Source: Nitratidesulfovibrio sp. SRB-5 (GTDB lineage: Bacteria > Desulfobacterota > Desulfovibrionia > Desulfovibrionales > Desulfovibrionaceae). Taken from it: DNA of 64,000 bases. Shown here piece after piece: positions 36,153 to 45,484 of this stretch. The DNA lies in NCBI RefSeq assembly GCF_019931275.1, contig NZ_JAIOTY010000003.1, positions 1 to 64,000 on the forward strand, in the 5' to 3' direction. The notes under the pieces are model-generated. The model was not told the origin of the DNA and made no database searches. It was given only the letters and a program-made list of their open reading frames with translations. The stretch's first letter is position 1; each line of letters begins with the position of its first letter. The translations under genes and the position numbers were made by a program.

Positions 36153-37097
36153 GTGCGCACGCGCTTTCTCGCCATAACCGCCCTTGTCATGGTCATTGCC
36201 GCCGCCATCCAGTTGTGGTGGGACAGCGAACCCGTGACCCCGGTGGACATGACGCGCCGGGCAGAGGTGAAGGCGCCGGAAGCCGTGCCCGCCATCACCT
36301 ATGCCTACCTGCCGCAGTATTCGCACTCCACCTCGTACCTGCGCCACCGCGCCCTGGTGGAATACCTGCAAAAGGCCACCGGCCTCGCCATCCGCCAGGT
36401 GTTCCCCGATACCTTCGAGGCGCACCGCCGCATGGTGGAGCGCGGCGAGATCGACATCTCCTTTTCCAACCCCATGACCTACGTGCTGCTGGCGCAAAGC
36501 GGCGCGCGGGCCTTCGCGGGCATCGTCGAGCCCTCTGGCCGGGCCACCTTCCGGGGGCAGATCATCGCCCGCGCCGACAACACCGCCATCAGGAACGAGC
36601 AGGACTGCCGGGGCAAACGGTGGATCGCCGTGGATCCCTATTCCGCGGGCGGTTACCTGTTCGTGCTCGGCCATTTTCACGACAACGGGCTGACGGAGAA
36701 GGATTTTTCGGAAATCGCCTTTGCCCCGGGCCCCGGCGGCAAGCAGGAAAAGGCCGTGCTGGGCGTGTACGCGGGCCGCTACGACATCGCCTCCATCCGC
36801 GAAGGCACCCTGGGCATTCTGGAAGGCAAGGTGGACCTTTCCGCCCTGAAGGTGGTGGCCAACACCCGCGAATATCCCAGCTGGGTCTACGCCGCGCGCA
36901 AGGGGCTGGACCCGGACATCGTGCGGCGCATCGCCAGTGCCCTGTTCGCGCTTTCGGAAAACGACCCCGAGCACGAGCGCATCCTGGCCGCCGCAGGCAT
37001 GCGCGGCATCATTCCCACCACCGACCGCGACTACGACCCCTGCCGCGAACTGTTCTCCAAGCTGCGGCTGGACCCTTCCAAGGTGGGGCTGGAATGA
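36153..37097 (+). CDS. PhnD-like periplasmic substrate-binding (sensor) protein
   Basis: 314 aa from GTG 36153, with GGAG upstream. An N-terminal signal-anchor (residues 5-22) is followed by a type-2 periplasmic-binding fold of the phosphate/phosphonate (PhnD) class: YLPQYSHSTSYLRHRALVEY, RGEIDISFSNPMTYVLLAQ, GRATFRGQIIARADN, WIAVDPYSAGGYLF and GRYDIASIREGTLGIL. No ABC permease or ATPase gene is nearby. The stop overlaps the histidine kinase start (ATGA), so it probably serves as an extracytoplasmic ligand sensor for that kinase rather than for transport. Confidence 0.87.
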   Translation: MRTRFLAITALVMVIAAAIQLWWDSEPVTPVDMTRRAEVKAPEAVPAITYAYLPQYSHSTSYLRHRALVEYLQKATGLAIRQVFPDTFEAHRRMVERGEIDISFSNPMTYVLLAQSGARAFAGIVEPSGRATFRGQIIARADNTAIRNEQDCRGKRWIAVDPYSAGGYLFVLGHFHDNGLTEKDFSEIAFAPGPGGKQEKAVLGVYAGRYDIASIREGTLGILEGKVDLSALKVVANTREYPSWVYAARKGLDPDIVRRIASALFALSENDPEHERILAAAGMRGIIPTTDRDYDPCRELFSKLRLDPSKVGLE

Positions 37098-39274
37098 ACC
37101 TGCTGCGCCGCCTGAACTTCCGCCGCAAGCTCAACCTCGGCATCACGCTCATCGTGCTGTTCGTGGCCGCGCTGCTGGCCTTGTTCGTCACGCGCATCGC
37201 GGCCAACGCCCTCATCGAGGAAAGCAAGCGGCGCGGCGCCGTGCTGGCCACCAACCTGGCCCTGCGCGCGGCAGACCCCATGCTGTCCACCGACTTCCTG
37301 CGCCTGCGCAACCTGGTGGACGAACTGCTGAACGTGGACAGCGACATCGTCTACGCCTTCATCATGGACGACCGGGCCCAGGTGCTGGCCCACACCTTTG
37401 GCCGCACCTTTCCGCTGGACCTGCTGGAAGCCAACGAATCCGAGGACGGCCACCTTGCCGTGCGCCTGCTGGATACCGGGCGCGAACGCATCTACGACTT
37501 TGCCGCCCCGGTGATGGTGGGCGGGCGCGAGTTCGGCACCATCCGCATCGGCCTTTCGCGCACCAAGGTGCTGGACGTGGTCAACGGCATGATCTTCGCC
37601 ATCAGCGGGCTTTCGGTGGTGGCGCTGCTGGTGGCCGTGGTCATCAGCGCCCACTTCGCCAAGCGCATCACCGCCCGCATCGGCGCGCTGAAGGAACACG
37701 CCGAAGAAATCGTGCGCGGCAACCTGCACCTGCCCGCCACCACCTCTGCACGGCGCAACTGCTGGGAACAGCGGCTGTGCGGCCGCACCGACTGCCCCGC
37801 CTACGGCGATACCGAACGCCGCTGCTGGTACGTCAAGGGCACCGCCTGCGCCGGGTGCGACGGCAGGGCCTATCCCGCAAAGCTTGCCCAGTGCCGCCAG
37901 TGCGAGGTGTACGAAACCTTTGCCGGTGACGAGATAGAGGAACTGGCCGACACCTTCGACGTCATGGCCCACGCCCTGCGCGCCCACATCGCCGAACTGC
38001 GCGAGACCGAGCGCGACCTTACCCGGCAGCAGGGCATCATGCGCACCATCCTGGAAGTGACCCCCGACAGGCTGGCCCTGCTGGACGAACACCTGCGCTA
38101 TCTTTCCGTGAACAAGGCCTTTGCCGATTCGCTGGGGCTGTCCCCGGCGGAAATCATCGGCAAGAGCGACTTCGACATCTTTCCGCGCGACAAGGCCGAA
38201 CTGCGCGTGGCCGAAAACCGCGCCATCCTTACCGGCGGCCAGCCCGTGTACCGCGAGGCGCAGGACCGCCGCGACGCCGCCTCCGCAGCGGGCGGAAGCG
38301 ACGCCGCCTCCGACTTCGGCCATGGCCGCGACGAATGGTTCCACCTGGTCAAGGTGCCGGTGTCCGACGAGACCGGGCGCATCATCGGCGTGCTGTCCAC
38401 CGCGCGCGACATTACCGCCATCCGCAGCTACCAGGACCAGCTCATCCAGTCGCAGAAGATGGAATCGGTCGGCAAGCTGGCCGGTGGCGTGGCGCACGAG
38501 ATCAACACCCCCCTCGGCATCATCCTGGGCTACGCGCAACTGCTGCAAGAGGATGTGCCCCCGGGTGCCCAGATGCATCAGGACCTGCAGATCATCGAAA
38601 AGCAGGCCAAGTTCTGCCGCAAGATCGTCTCCGACCTGCTGGGCTTTTCGCGCCAGACCCAAAGCCAGAAGAAGGAGATGTGCTTCAACAACTCCATCAT
38701 GGAAGTGGTCACCCTTGTGCGCCACACCTTCTCGCTGGAGAACGTGACCATCCTCGCCGATCTCGACGACCGGCTGCCCGTCATCTACGGCGCGCCCGAA
38801 AAGCTGAAGCAGGTCTGGATGAACCTGCTGCACAACGCCACCGGCGCCATGCCCGGCGGCGGGCTGATCAAGGTGCGCACCCGGCTGGACATCATGAACA
38901 TGACCGTCACCGCCTGGTTCGCCGATACCGGCATCGGCATTCCCGAACCCCATCTGCAAAAGATCTTCGACCCGTTCTTTTCCACCAAGCCCGTGGGCAA
39001 GGGCACCGGGCTCGGCCTGTCCGTGTCCTTCGGCATCATCGAGGACCACGAAGGGTTCATCGAGGCACACAGCCCCCTGCCCCCCGGGTTCATCGACGAA
39101 GACATGCCTCAGGGCGCCACGCGCGGCCCCGGCGCCGTGTTTCGCGTGGTTCTGCCTCTGGAACCTCTGGGCGCCGCCGACCTGCCCGATACCGACCCCA
39201 GGGCCAAGGTGCAGGAGGAAGAAAAGAACGGGGTGGACAATACTGAAGAACGAACCGGAGAGGGAACCCCTTAA
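37094..39274 (+). CDS. Sensor histidine kinase with two-CW cysteine domain and PAS domain
   Basis: 726 aa. TM1 12-34 and TM2 163-187 flank a periplasmic domain of about 125 aa. Directly after TM2, in the HAMP region, is a cysteine-rich two-CW module (222-273): [30 protein letters not shown] and [14 protein letters not shown] continues, then PAS (about 315-440; ITAIRS ends it), HisKA with His468 in [20 protein letters not shown], and HATPase_c ([33 protein letters not shown]). The two-CW cysteines could bind a metal or sense redox state (inference). The gene is translationally coupled to the binding-protein gene and followed 257 bp later by a response regulator. Confidence 0.92.
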   Translation: MNLLRRLNFRRKLNLGITLIVLFVAALLALFVTRIAANALIEESKRRGAVLATNLALRAADPMLSTDFLRLRNLVDELLNVDSDIVYAFIMDDRAQVLAHTFGRTFPLDLLEANESEDGHLAVRLLDTGRERIYDFAAPVMVGGREFGTIRIGLSRTKVLDVVNGMIFAISGLSVVALLVAVVISAHFAKRITARIGALKEHAEEIVRGNLHLPATTSARRNCWEQRLCGRTDCPAYGDTERRCWYVKGTACAGCDGRAYPAKLAQCRQCEVYETFAGDEIEELADTFDVMAHALRAHIAELRETERDLTRQQGIMRTILEVTPDRLALLDEHLRYLSVNKAFADSLGLSPAEIIGKSDFDIFPRDKAELRVAENRAILTGGQPVYREAQDRRDAASAAGGSDAASDFGHGRDEWFHLVKVPVSDETGRIIGVLSTARDITAIRSYQDQLIQSQKMESVGKLAGGVAHEINTPLGIILGYAQLLQEDVPPGAQMHQDLQIIEKQAKFCRKIVSDLLGFSRQTQSQKKEMCFNNSIMEVVTLVRHTFSLENVTILADLDDRLPVIYGAPEKLKQVWMNLLHNATGAMPGGGLIKVRTRLDIMNMTVTAWFADTGIGIPEPHLQKIFDPFFSTKPVGKGTGLGLSVSFGIIEDHEGFIEAHSPLPPGFIDEDMPQGATRGPGAVFRVVLPLEPLGAADLPDTDPRAKVQEEEKNGVDNTEERTGEGTP

Positions 39275-39531
39275 CGCGGTGCGGTCCTCATCCGTAAGGT
39301 TCGCGCGTTGCGCACGATGGCCGTAAGGCTCGCAGGCTCGCCAAGGGCTGGGGCGAAGGGTCGCCCACCCCTAACCCCGCGTTGCCGTCCCCATCCGCAA
39401 GGTTCGCGCTGCGCGCTCGCCAACGGCTGGGGCTCCCCTCAAGAACATTTCGGGGGTGCAGGGGGTATACCCCCTGCCCGCCGGAGGCTTACAAAAAAAC
39501 CGGCCCGCAGAGACAACAAGGAAGGAAGCCC
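39275..39531. repeat. Cluster of REP-like repeats (families A and B)
   Basis: Two or three inverted family-B modules (CATCCGTAAGGTTCGCGCG and CATCCGCAAGGTTCGCGCTG, each followed by CGCCAAsGGCTGGGGC) are followed by a family-A element (GGGGGTATACCCCC, CTGCCCGCCGGAGGC, A-rich end, 39450-39500). They separate the kinase from its response regulator. Confidence 0.7.
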
Positions 39532-39891
39532 ATGGCGGACATCATCGTGCTGGACGACGTCATCGACGCGGGGGTGCTTATCAAGCGCATCCTGGAGCGC
39601 AAGGGCCACGCGGTCTCGGTGTTCACGGACGAGGAAGAGGCCATCGCCCACGTGCGCGACAAGGGCGCGGCCCTGGCCATCCTGGACATGAAGCTGCGGC
39701 GCATGACCGGGGTGGAGGTGCTGGAAGAGATGAAAAAACTGCGCCCGGACATCCGGGTTATCATGCTGACCGGCTACCCCACACTGGAAACGGCGCGCGA
39801 ATCGTTGCGCCTGGGCGCCAACGAGTACTGCGTGAAGCCCATCGACAAGGACGAACTGGAAAGCAAGGTGGCAGAGGTGCTGGGCGGCTGA
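39532..39891 (+). CDS. Single-domain response regulator (CheY-like)
   Basis: 119 aa; GGAAGG lies upstream of the ATG. REC domain only: acidic pair DD at 8-9, phospho-acceptor Asp52 in LAILDMKLRRMTG, Thr near MLTGYP, and Lys in CVKPIDKDEL. Without an output domain it must act by protein contact or as a phosphorelay step. The partner kinase is the two-CW protein upstream. The next gene, the PEP-synthase-like protein, begins 164 bp later and is a candidate target (inference). Confidence 0.93.
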   Translation: MADIIVLDDVIDAGVLIKRILERKGHAVSVFTDEEEAIAHVRDKGAALAILDMKLRRMTGVEVLEEMKKLRPDIRVIMLTGYPTLETARESLRLGANEYCVKPIDKDELESKVAEVLGG

Positions 39892-40055
39892 CGCCGCCGG
39901 ACCGCCTGAACCGGACGGACCGGTCGAACCGGACGAATCGGACGAATCGGGCGACCCGTCTGGCCGGACAGCCGGTCATGCCCGGCGGGCTACCGGGCAG
40001 ACCGGGGTTCCGCATGCGTCCGCCACTTCCACCCCAGCCAGCCCAAGGGAGCGCA

Positions 40056-42641
40056 ATGGCCATCGGCGAACTGTTCCGTCACTGGACCTACCAGGTCTTC
40101 GCGCCCGGCACCCTGCTGCGGCGCAAGTACAACGCGTTCCGCGAGTTGTTGCGGCACGATTCGCGCAGCCTCGAACTCATCGCCGAGCTGGAGGACATCC
40201 ACTACGGCAACGAGAAGGTGGACTGGTCGCGCGTGGTCGAGCTGGCCGATCAGCTGGACGATGCGGTGCGCGCCATGCTGGGCCAGCTGATGGAGATGAA
40301 CCCCGCCCGGTACATGGGCCTGGCCGACTACTGCAACAAGATCGCCTTCTACATGCGCATGGCGGTCAGCGTGCCCGAGCCGGACCTGGCCCCGCCCTAC
40401 GTCATTCCGCTGGCAGAGGCGCACCAGCGCCCGGACCGCGCGGGCGGCAAGGCCGCGCGCCTGGCCGCCGTGCGCAGCCAGTCCATGCTGCCCGTGCCCG
40501 ACGCCACGGTGGTCACCGCCGCCGCCTACCACTACTTCATCGAGCACAACGAACTGCGCGAGCCCATCGACGCGCGCCTGCGCCGCCTGCGCCTGTCGCG
40601 CCCGGACGAACTGGCCGCCATTTCCGAGGAACTGCGGGCCATGATCCTGGAGGCGGAACTGCCGCCCCGGCTGGAAGAGGACATCCTTAGCGCCGCCTAC
40701 GCCATGAGCCCCCAGCGCACCCCGCTGGCGGTGCGCAGCAGCGCCGTGGCGGAAGACGGCCCGGTGTCCTTCGCCGGGCAGTACGCCAGCGTGCTGGGGG
40801 TGGAGCCGGGCCATGCGGGCATGGCCTGGAAGCGGGTGGTGGCCTCAAAGTACCAGCCGCGCGCCCTGTCCTATCGCATCCTGCACGGCCTTGCCGACGC
40901 GGAAACCCCCATGGCCGCGCTGCTCATGCCCATGCTGGACGCGGCCTGCGCCGGGGTCATCTACACCCGCGACCCGGATCCGCCGCGCCGCCTGCCCGCA
41001 GAGGAACTGACCGAGGGCGTCACCGCCGTGCACGCCGTGGCGGGCACCGGAGACGTGCTGGTCAGCGGCGACACCCCCGCGCAGTCGGCGTGGCTGTCGC
41101 GCCGCCCGCGCAGCCGCATTCTGGAACGCCCCGAAGCCGTGGGGGCCACCCTTGCCCAGCCGGTGCCGTCAACGCCCCTGCTGACCACCGAAGACATGAA
41201 GCGCCTGGCCCGCTATGGCCGCGAGCTGGAAAACCTGTTCGGCGAGCCGCAGGACGTGGAATGGGTGCTGGATACGGCGGGGCGCATCTTCATCGTGCAG
41301 TCGCGCCCGGTGCCCGGCGGCACGGAGCACGGCATCGTGCCGGAGCAGACGGCTGGCGCGGAAGGCGGGCCGGACGGCACGGCACCCGCGTCCCATGAAT
41401 CTCTCGCCCTGCTGGCCGAAGGCAGCGAGCCGGTCTCCGCCGGGGTGGGCAGCGGCACGGCCCGCCACGCGGCCATCTGCTGCGAAATCGGCGACATGCC
41501 CCAGGGGACGGTGCTGGTCACCACCACCCTTGGCCCCTCGCTGACCCGGATCATCGACCGGCTGGAGGCCGTGGTGGCCCAGACCGGCAGCCGGGCCTGT
41601 CATTTCGCCTCGGTGGCGCGCGAATTCGGGCTGCCGGTGGTCACCGGCATCGCCGATCCGTTCACGGCCATCGCGGACGGGGCCATGGTCACCGTGGACG
41701 GCGCCACGGGCCGGGTGCACGCGGGCAGGCCGCCCCAGGAAAAGGGGGACGGCACGCGGCCCCGCGCCCGGCGCAAGGCGGCGGCAGCGGCGCGCGAGCG
41801 GCGCGGCGGCATGCGCCGCCTTGCGCGGGCCATGCAGCACATCGCCAAGCTGAACCTGACGGACCCGGCGTCCAGCGACTTCGCGCCGGAAAACTGCCGG
41901 TCCATGCACGACCTGGTGCGCTTTGCCCACGAACGCGGCGTGGCCGAGATGTTCTCCCTCGTGGGGCGCGGCGGGCGCGGCCTTGGCGGCGCCAAGAAGC
42001 TGCGCACCGACGTGCCCATGATCATGTACGTGCTGAACATCGAGGACGGGCTGTTCCCCACGGCGGCGGGCAAGGAAGAGATCGGCCCCGACGACTTCCG
42101 CTCCACGCCCATGTGGGCGCTGTGGTTCGGCCTGTCCGCCGCGCGCGAGCTGTGGGCCAACATGCCCCCGGCGGCGGACTGGAACGAGCTGGACCGCATC
42201 AGCGCGGGCATCTTCCGGCGCGATGCGCCCCAACTGGCCAGCTACGCGGTCATTTCCGCCCACTACGCGCACCTGATGATGCGCTTCGGCTATCATTTCG
42301 CGCTGGTGGACACCCTGTGCTCGCCCGAGGACCGCACCAACTACATCCAGTTCCGCTTCAAGGGCGGCGGCGCGGCGGCGGAAGGGCGCGAACTGCGCAT
42401 CCGCGTGCTGGAACGGGTCCTGGCCCGGCAGGGCTTTGCCGTGAAGACCCGTGGCGACCTGCTGGACGCCCGGCACGGCCCGGACGCAGAGGCCGTGATC
42501 CAGAAGCGGCTGGCCATGCTGGGCATGCTGCTGGCGGAAACGCGCCTGCTGGACGTGCGCCTGGGCGATGCCGACGAGGCCGAGGCCATGGCCGACGACT
42601 TCCTGGCCCGGCTGGACACGGCGGGCGAGGGCGCGCCATGA
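40056..42641 (+). CDS. PEP-synthase/PPDK-like ATP-grasp and phosphohistidine protein lacking the PEP barrel
   Basis: 861 aa; AAGGGAG lies upstream of the ATG. Residues 1-110 are helical and unassigned. The PPDK N-terminal ATP-grasp runs about 125-410: DRAGGKAARLAAVRSQ, TPLAVRSSAVAEDGPVSFAG, DVEWVLDTAGRIFIVQSRPV. The swivel domain (about 485-560) keeps the phospho-acceptor His516 in SRACHFASVAREFGLPVVTG; the usual SHA is ACH here. The C-terminal 280 residues (RRLARAMQHIAKLNLTDP onward) do not look like the PEP/pyruvate TIM barrel. It may therefore transfer the ATP beta-phosphate, via His, to an unknown acceptor, as in rifampicin phosphotransferase-like dikinases. Its TGA overlaps the phosphatase ATG. 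Confidence 0.8.
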   Translation: MAIGELFRHWTYQVFAPGTLLRRKYNAFRELLRHDSRSLELIAELEDIHYGNEKVDWSRVVELADQLDDAVRAMLGQLMEMNPARYMGLADYCNKIAFYMRMAVSVPEPDLAPPYVIPLAEAHQRPDRAGGKAARLAAVRSQSMLPVPDATVVTAAAYHYFIEHNELREPIDARLRRLRLSRPDELAAISEELRAMILEAELPPRLEEDILSAAYAMSPQRTPLAVRSSAVAEDGPVSFAGQYASVLGVEPGHAGMAWKRVVASKYQPRALSYRILHGLADAETPMAALLMPMLDAACAGVIYTRDPDPPRRLPAEELTEGVTAVHAVAGTGDVLVSGDTPAQSAWLSRRPRSRILERPEAVGATLAQPVPSTPLLTTEDMKRLARYGRELENLFGEPQDVEWVLDTAGRIFIVQSRPVPGGTEHGIVPEQTAGAEGGPDGTAPASHESLALLAEGSEPVSAGVGSGTARHAAICCEIGDMPQGTVLVTTTLGPSLTRIIDRLEAVVAQTGSRACHFASVAREFGLPVVTGIADPFTAIADGAMVTVDGATGRVHAGRPPQEKGDGTRPRARRKAAAAARERRGGMRRLARAMQHIAKLNLTDPASSDFAPENCRSMHDLVRFAHERGVAEMFSLVGRGGRGLGGAKKLRTDVPMIMYVLNIEDGLFPTAAGKEEIGPDDFRSTPMWALWFGLSAARELWANMPPAADWNELDRISAGIFRRDAPQLASYAVISAHYAHLMMRFGYHFALVDTLCSPEDRTNYIQFRFKGGGAAAEGRELRIRVLERVLARQGFAVKTRGDLLDARHGPDAEAVIQKRLAMLGMLLAETRLLDVRLGDADEAEAMADDFLARLDTAGEGAP

Positions 42642-44179
42642 GCGGCCCGGACGCGGCACCACCGGCAAGCCCGCCCGGGGGGAGCGGCGGCGACGCCCCC
42701 CGCCGGGGCGGCCTGCTGCAACGCGCCGCGCGAGGGGTGGCGGCCTTCCTGCGCAATGCCCTGACCACGCAGGCCCCTTCGGGGCATCCCGCGTTTCCCG
42801 TCACCTGGGTCACCCAGCACATCGCCGCCGGTCCCGCGCCGGTGACCCGCCAGCACCTCGACGCCCTGCGCGAACAGGGCATACAGGCCATCCTGAACCT
42901 GTGCGAGGAACTGTGCGTGCTGGCCGATCTGGAGCAGGAACAGGGCTTCGACGTGTTCTACCTGCCCATAGAGGACGAACACGCCCCGGACGAAGCCGCC
43001 CTGGAACAGGCCCTGGACTGGCTGGACGAGGCCGTGTACCTGGGCCGCCGGGTATACATCCACTGCCGCTACGGCATTGGTCGCACCGGCACGGTGCTGA
43101 ACGCCTACCTGCTGCGCCGGGGGCTGGGCCAGCGCCGCACCGAACGGCTGATGCGCCGCCTGCGCTCCAAGCCCGCCAACTACCGCCAGTGGAGCGCCCT
43201 GCGCCGCTACGGACGCCGCAACCGCGCCCTGACCCTGCGCGAACCCGCGCCAGAACCCGCCCGCCACGATGATCTTCTGCCCGTGCTGGCCGAATACGAG
43301 GCCCTGGTGGCCCGTCTGGACGCCACCCTGCGCGCCATGCCCGGCATGCCCGGCATGCCTAGTCCGGCGGACGCGCCGCAGTGCGGGCGCGACCATGCCC
43401 GCTGCTGCCGCGTGCCCCCGGTTGTGACGCTGGTGGAGGCGGCGGCGCTGGCCCGCAGCGCCGACACCCTGCTCACCGCCGCCCAGCGCGGGGCCGTGCA
43501 GGAGGCCTGCCGGGCGCACCGCATGGGAGCCGCGCCCGCCCCCACTCACGACAGGGACACGGACACGGGCGCAGGTGCGCTTGCCGGTGGGCAGGGTGGC
43601 GGTGACGCCCCGGCTAACCGGACCGCCTGTCCGCTGCTGGCCCGGACGCCACAGATGGCGGATGCGGGCGTCGTAGGCACTGCCGTCCGGCCCGGCACGG
43701 CGGACATGGCCGACAGGACCGAAAAGGCGGATGCGTCTGGGGCATCCGGGGCATCTGCCGTATCTGCCGTATCTGGCGCGTCCGGCACAGCAGGCGGACC
43801 CGGCACACCGGGCATGCCAGACGAACCGGACGAACCGGTCGGGCGGTGCATGCTCTTTGCCCGCCGCCCCCTGCGCTGCCGCCTGTCAGACATCCCGCCG
43901 TCCACCGGCCCTTGCGGTGACGGCCCCGGCGACGGCCCCAGCGAGAGCGAACGCCTGTGGATCGAAATGCTGGAACAACCGCTGGAAGCTCTGTCGCGCC
44001 GCACCTTCACCGCCCTTGCCGGGTGCGAACCGTCCGAAGATCCCCCCTGTTTCCCCCTGCCGGAGGTGCTGTCCGGTCGCTACGTGCAGACCGTGTTCCA
44101 CGCCATCGCCTGCCTGCTGCGACCCACGGCAAATGGCAATGGCACCAATGGCGGCAACGGCGGCAACGGGGCAAGGTAG
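42638..44179 (+). CDS. Dual-specificity protein phosphatase fused to a YkgJ-like cysteine-rich domain
   Basis: 513 aa, ATGA-coupled to the previous gene. The DSP domain (about 55-200) has the P-loop HCRYGIGRTG: Cys143 nucleophile, Arg149, and an Asp-rich loop before it (EDEHAPDEAALEQ). From about 245 a cysteine pattern CGRDHARCC (249-257) and CMLFARRPLRCR (404-415) resembles the Zn/Fe-chelating CxxxxxxCC family (YkgJ/UPF0153). It is interrupted by about 100 low-complexity residues rich in Gly, Ala and Asp and in SGASG-type repeats. The phosphatase likely reverses a phosphorylation in this cluster; the target could be the His- or Asp-phosphorylated partners or Ser/Thr/Tyr (unknown). Confidence 0.82.
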   Translation: MSGPDAAPPASPPGGSGGDAPRRGGLLQRAARGVAAFLRNALTTQAPSGHPAFPVTWVTQHIAAGPAPVTRQHLDALREQGIQAILNLCEELCVLADLEQEQGFDVFYLPIEDEHAPDEAALEQALDWLDEAVYLGRRVYIHCRYGIGRTGTVLNAYLLRRGLGQRRTERLMRRLRSKPANYRQWSALRRYGRRNRALTLREPAPEPARHDDLLPVLAEYEALVARLDATLRAMPGMPGMPSPADAPQCGRDHARCCRVPPVVTLVEAAALARSADTLLTAAQRGAVQEACRAHRMGAAPAPTHDRDTDTGAGALAGGQGGGDAPANRTACPLLARTPQMADAGVVGTAVRPGTADMADRTEKADASGASGASAVSAVSGASGTAGGPGTPGMPDEPDEPVGRCMLFARRPLRCRLSDIPPSTGPCGDGPGDGPSESERLWIEMLEQPLEALSRRTFTALAGCEPSEDPPCFPLPEVLSGRYVQTVFHAIACLLRPTANGNGTNGGNGGNGAR

Positions 44180-44316
44180 CCACCGAGGCGACGGCAATCC
44201 GCCCCCAAGGCCGCGCTGCCCGACACCATCCCCCGCAGCACCACTGTCGGCGCCACTCGGCAGGCATTCGCCGTTTCCTTTCCCTGTTTTTCACCGCCCG
44301 CACCGCAGACACGACA

Positions 44317-44357
44317 AAGGGCAGGCGGCCATGGCGACCCACCTGCCCTTGCCGTTT
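44317..44357 (+). terminator. Terminator after the phosphatase gene
   Basis: Stem AAGGGCAGG / CCTGCCCTT with a 16-nt loop, then GCCGTTTTCCTTTTT. It lies between convergent genes. Confidence 0.7.
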
Positions 44358-44425
44358 TCCTTTTTCCGGATCGACGGAGTTGCCGTCCCGTCACGAGGCC
44401 ACCCCTCCGTCCCATCGCCTTCGGG

Positions 44426-45184
44426 CTACGCCCCCTGCGCCCCCGTTTCCCCCGGCTCCCCCGGTTCCCTGATGGGTTCGCCCGGATACGGCGCGCAGCC
44501 GCACGAGCGGGCCAGCACTTCCAGCACCGTCTTGGCGGTGCGCTCGGAAGAGGCCGGGTTCTGCCCGGTCACCAGCAGCCCGTCCGCCACCACGTGCGGT
44601 TCCCACAGCGGGCCGCGCTCGTACTTGGCCCCAAGGCGGGTCAGCTCGTCCTGCAACAGGAAGGGCACCACCTGCGACAGGCCCACCGCGTCCTCTTCGG
44701 CGTTGGAGAACCCGGTCATGTTGCGCCGGGCCACCAGCGGCTTGCCGTCGGGCGTGGTGGCCCGCACCAGCACGGCGGGGCCGTGGCAGACCGCCGCCAC
44801 GGGCTTGCCCGCGCGGTGCATCTTTTCGATGATGGCCAGCGAGCGCGCATCGTCCACCAGATCCCACAACGGGCCGTGCCCGCCGGGATAGAACAGCACG
44901 TCGTAGTCCTCCGGGCGCACTTCGGCCAGGGGCACGGTGTCCTTCAGGGCGGCCATGGCCGCCGGGTCCGCCGTGAAGCGGCGGGTGGTCCTGTTCTGGG
45001 CCTCTTCCGTTTCACTGCGGGGGTCCACGGGCGCGGCGCCGCCCTTGGGCGAGGCCAGGGTCACCCGGGCCCCGGCATCCGTGAACGCGTAATAGGGCGC
45101 GGCCAGTTCCTCCAGCCACAGCCCGGTCTTGTGGCCGGTATCGCCCAGCCTGTCGTTGGACGTGACGATCATCAGCACCTTCAT
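44426..45184 (-). CDS. DJ-1/PfpI family type 1 glutamine amidotransferase-like protein (Hsp31/glyoxalase III type)
   Basis: 252 aa from ATG 45184, with GGGAGG upstream. The nucleophile elbow AAVCHGPAVL gives Cys133-His134. Other family marks: TGLWLEELAAPYYAF, VTLASPKGGAAPVDP, DVLFYPGGHGPLWDL and LVTGQNPASS. The Glu in LEELAAP completes the usual triad. This subgroup includes Hsp31-like chaperones and glutathione-independent glyoxalase III (methylglyoxal to lactate). The C-terminal 15 residues are a Gly/Glu/Pro repeat. It is a single gene, convergent with the phosphatase. Confidence 0.9.
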   Translation of the reverse strand: MKVLMIVTSNDRLGDTGHKTGLWLEELAAPYYAFTDAGARVTLASPKGGAAPVDPRSETEEAQNRTTRRFTADPAAMAALKDTVPLAEVRPEDYDVLFYPGGHGPLWDLVDDARSLAIIEKMHRAGKPVAAVCHGPAVLVRATTPDGKPLVARRNMTGFSNAEEDAVGLSQVVPFLLQDELTRLGAKYERGPLWEPHVVADGLLVTGQNPASSERTAKTVLEVLARSCGCAPYPGEPIREPGEPGETGAQGA

Positions 45185-45484
45185 GGCAACCTCCCTATGT
45201 GACGGCGGCATGCGGCCAGCCGTGGCCAATGCGGAAAATTCCGGGACGAACGGCGCGCCGCCGGGCCGACCTTCGGCAACGGCGGGGCTGATCTTCCATT
45301 ATCACAAAATAGTGAAGGCCGGGGGAGGGAGCAAGGGGAAAGACGTGCGGCGGGCCGCCGGGCCGCGAAATGGGGGGCCGGGGACAGGACGCACGAACGC
45401 CGCCGCCATCAGGTGCGGCGGCGGCGTCATCCGCGGGCGGCGCGTTGCCCGCACGTGGCCCGGATGTCTGCTCTCGTCCCGGTG
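45185..45484. other. Spacer upstream of the DJ-1/PfpI gene with extended -10-like sequence
   Basis: 300 bp. On the minus strand TGTGATAAT (around 45297-45306) is an extended -10 candidate within an imperfect dyad CTTCCATTATCAC..TAGTGAAG. No matching -35. Confidence 0.35.

Noticed and set aside
37031-39070. A 679-codon minus-strand open frame
   Set aside because: Antisense to the two-CW histidine kinase, whose frame has all expected motifs.
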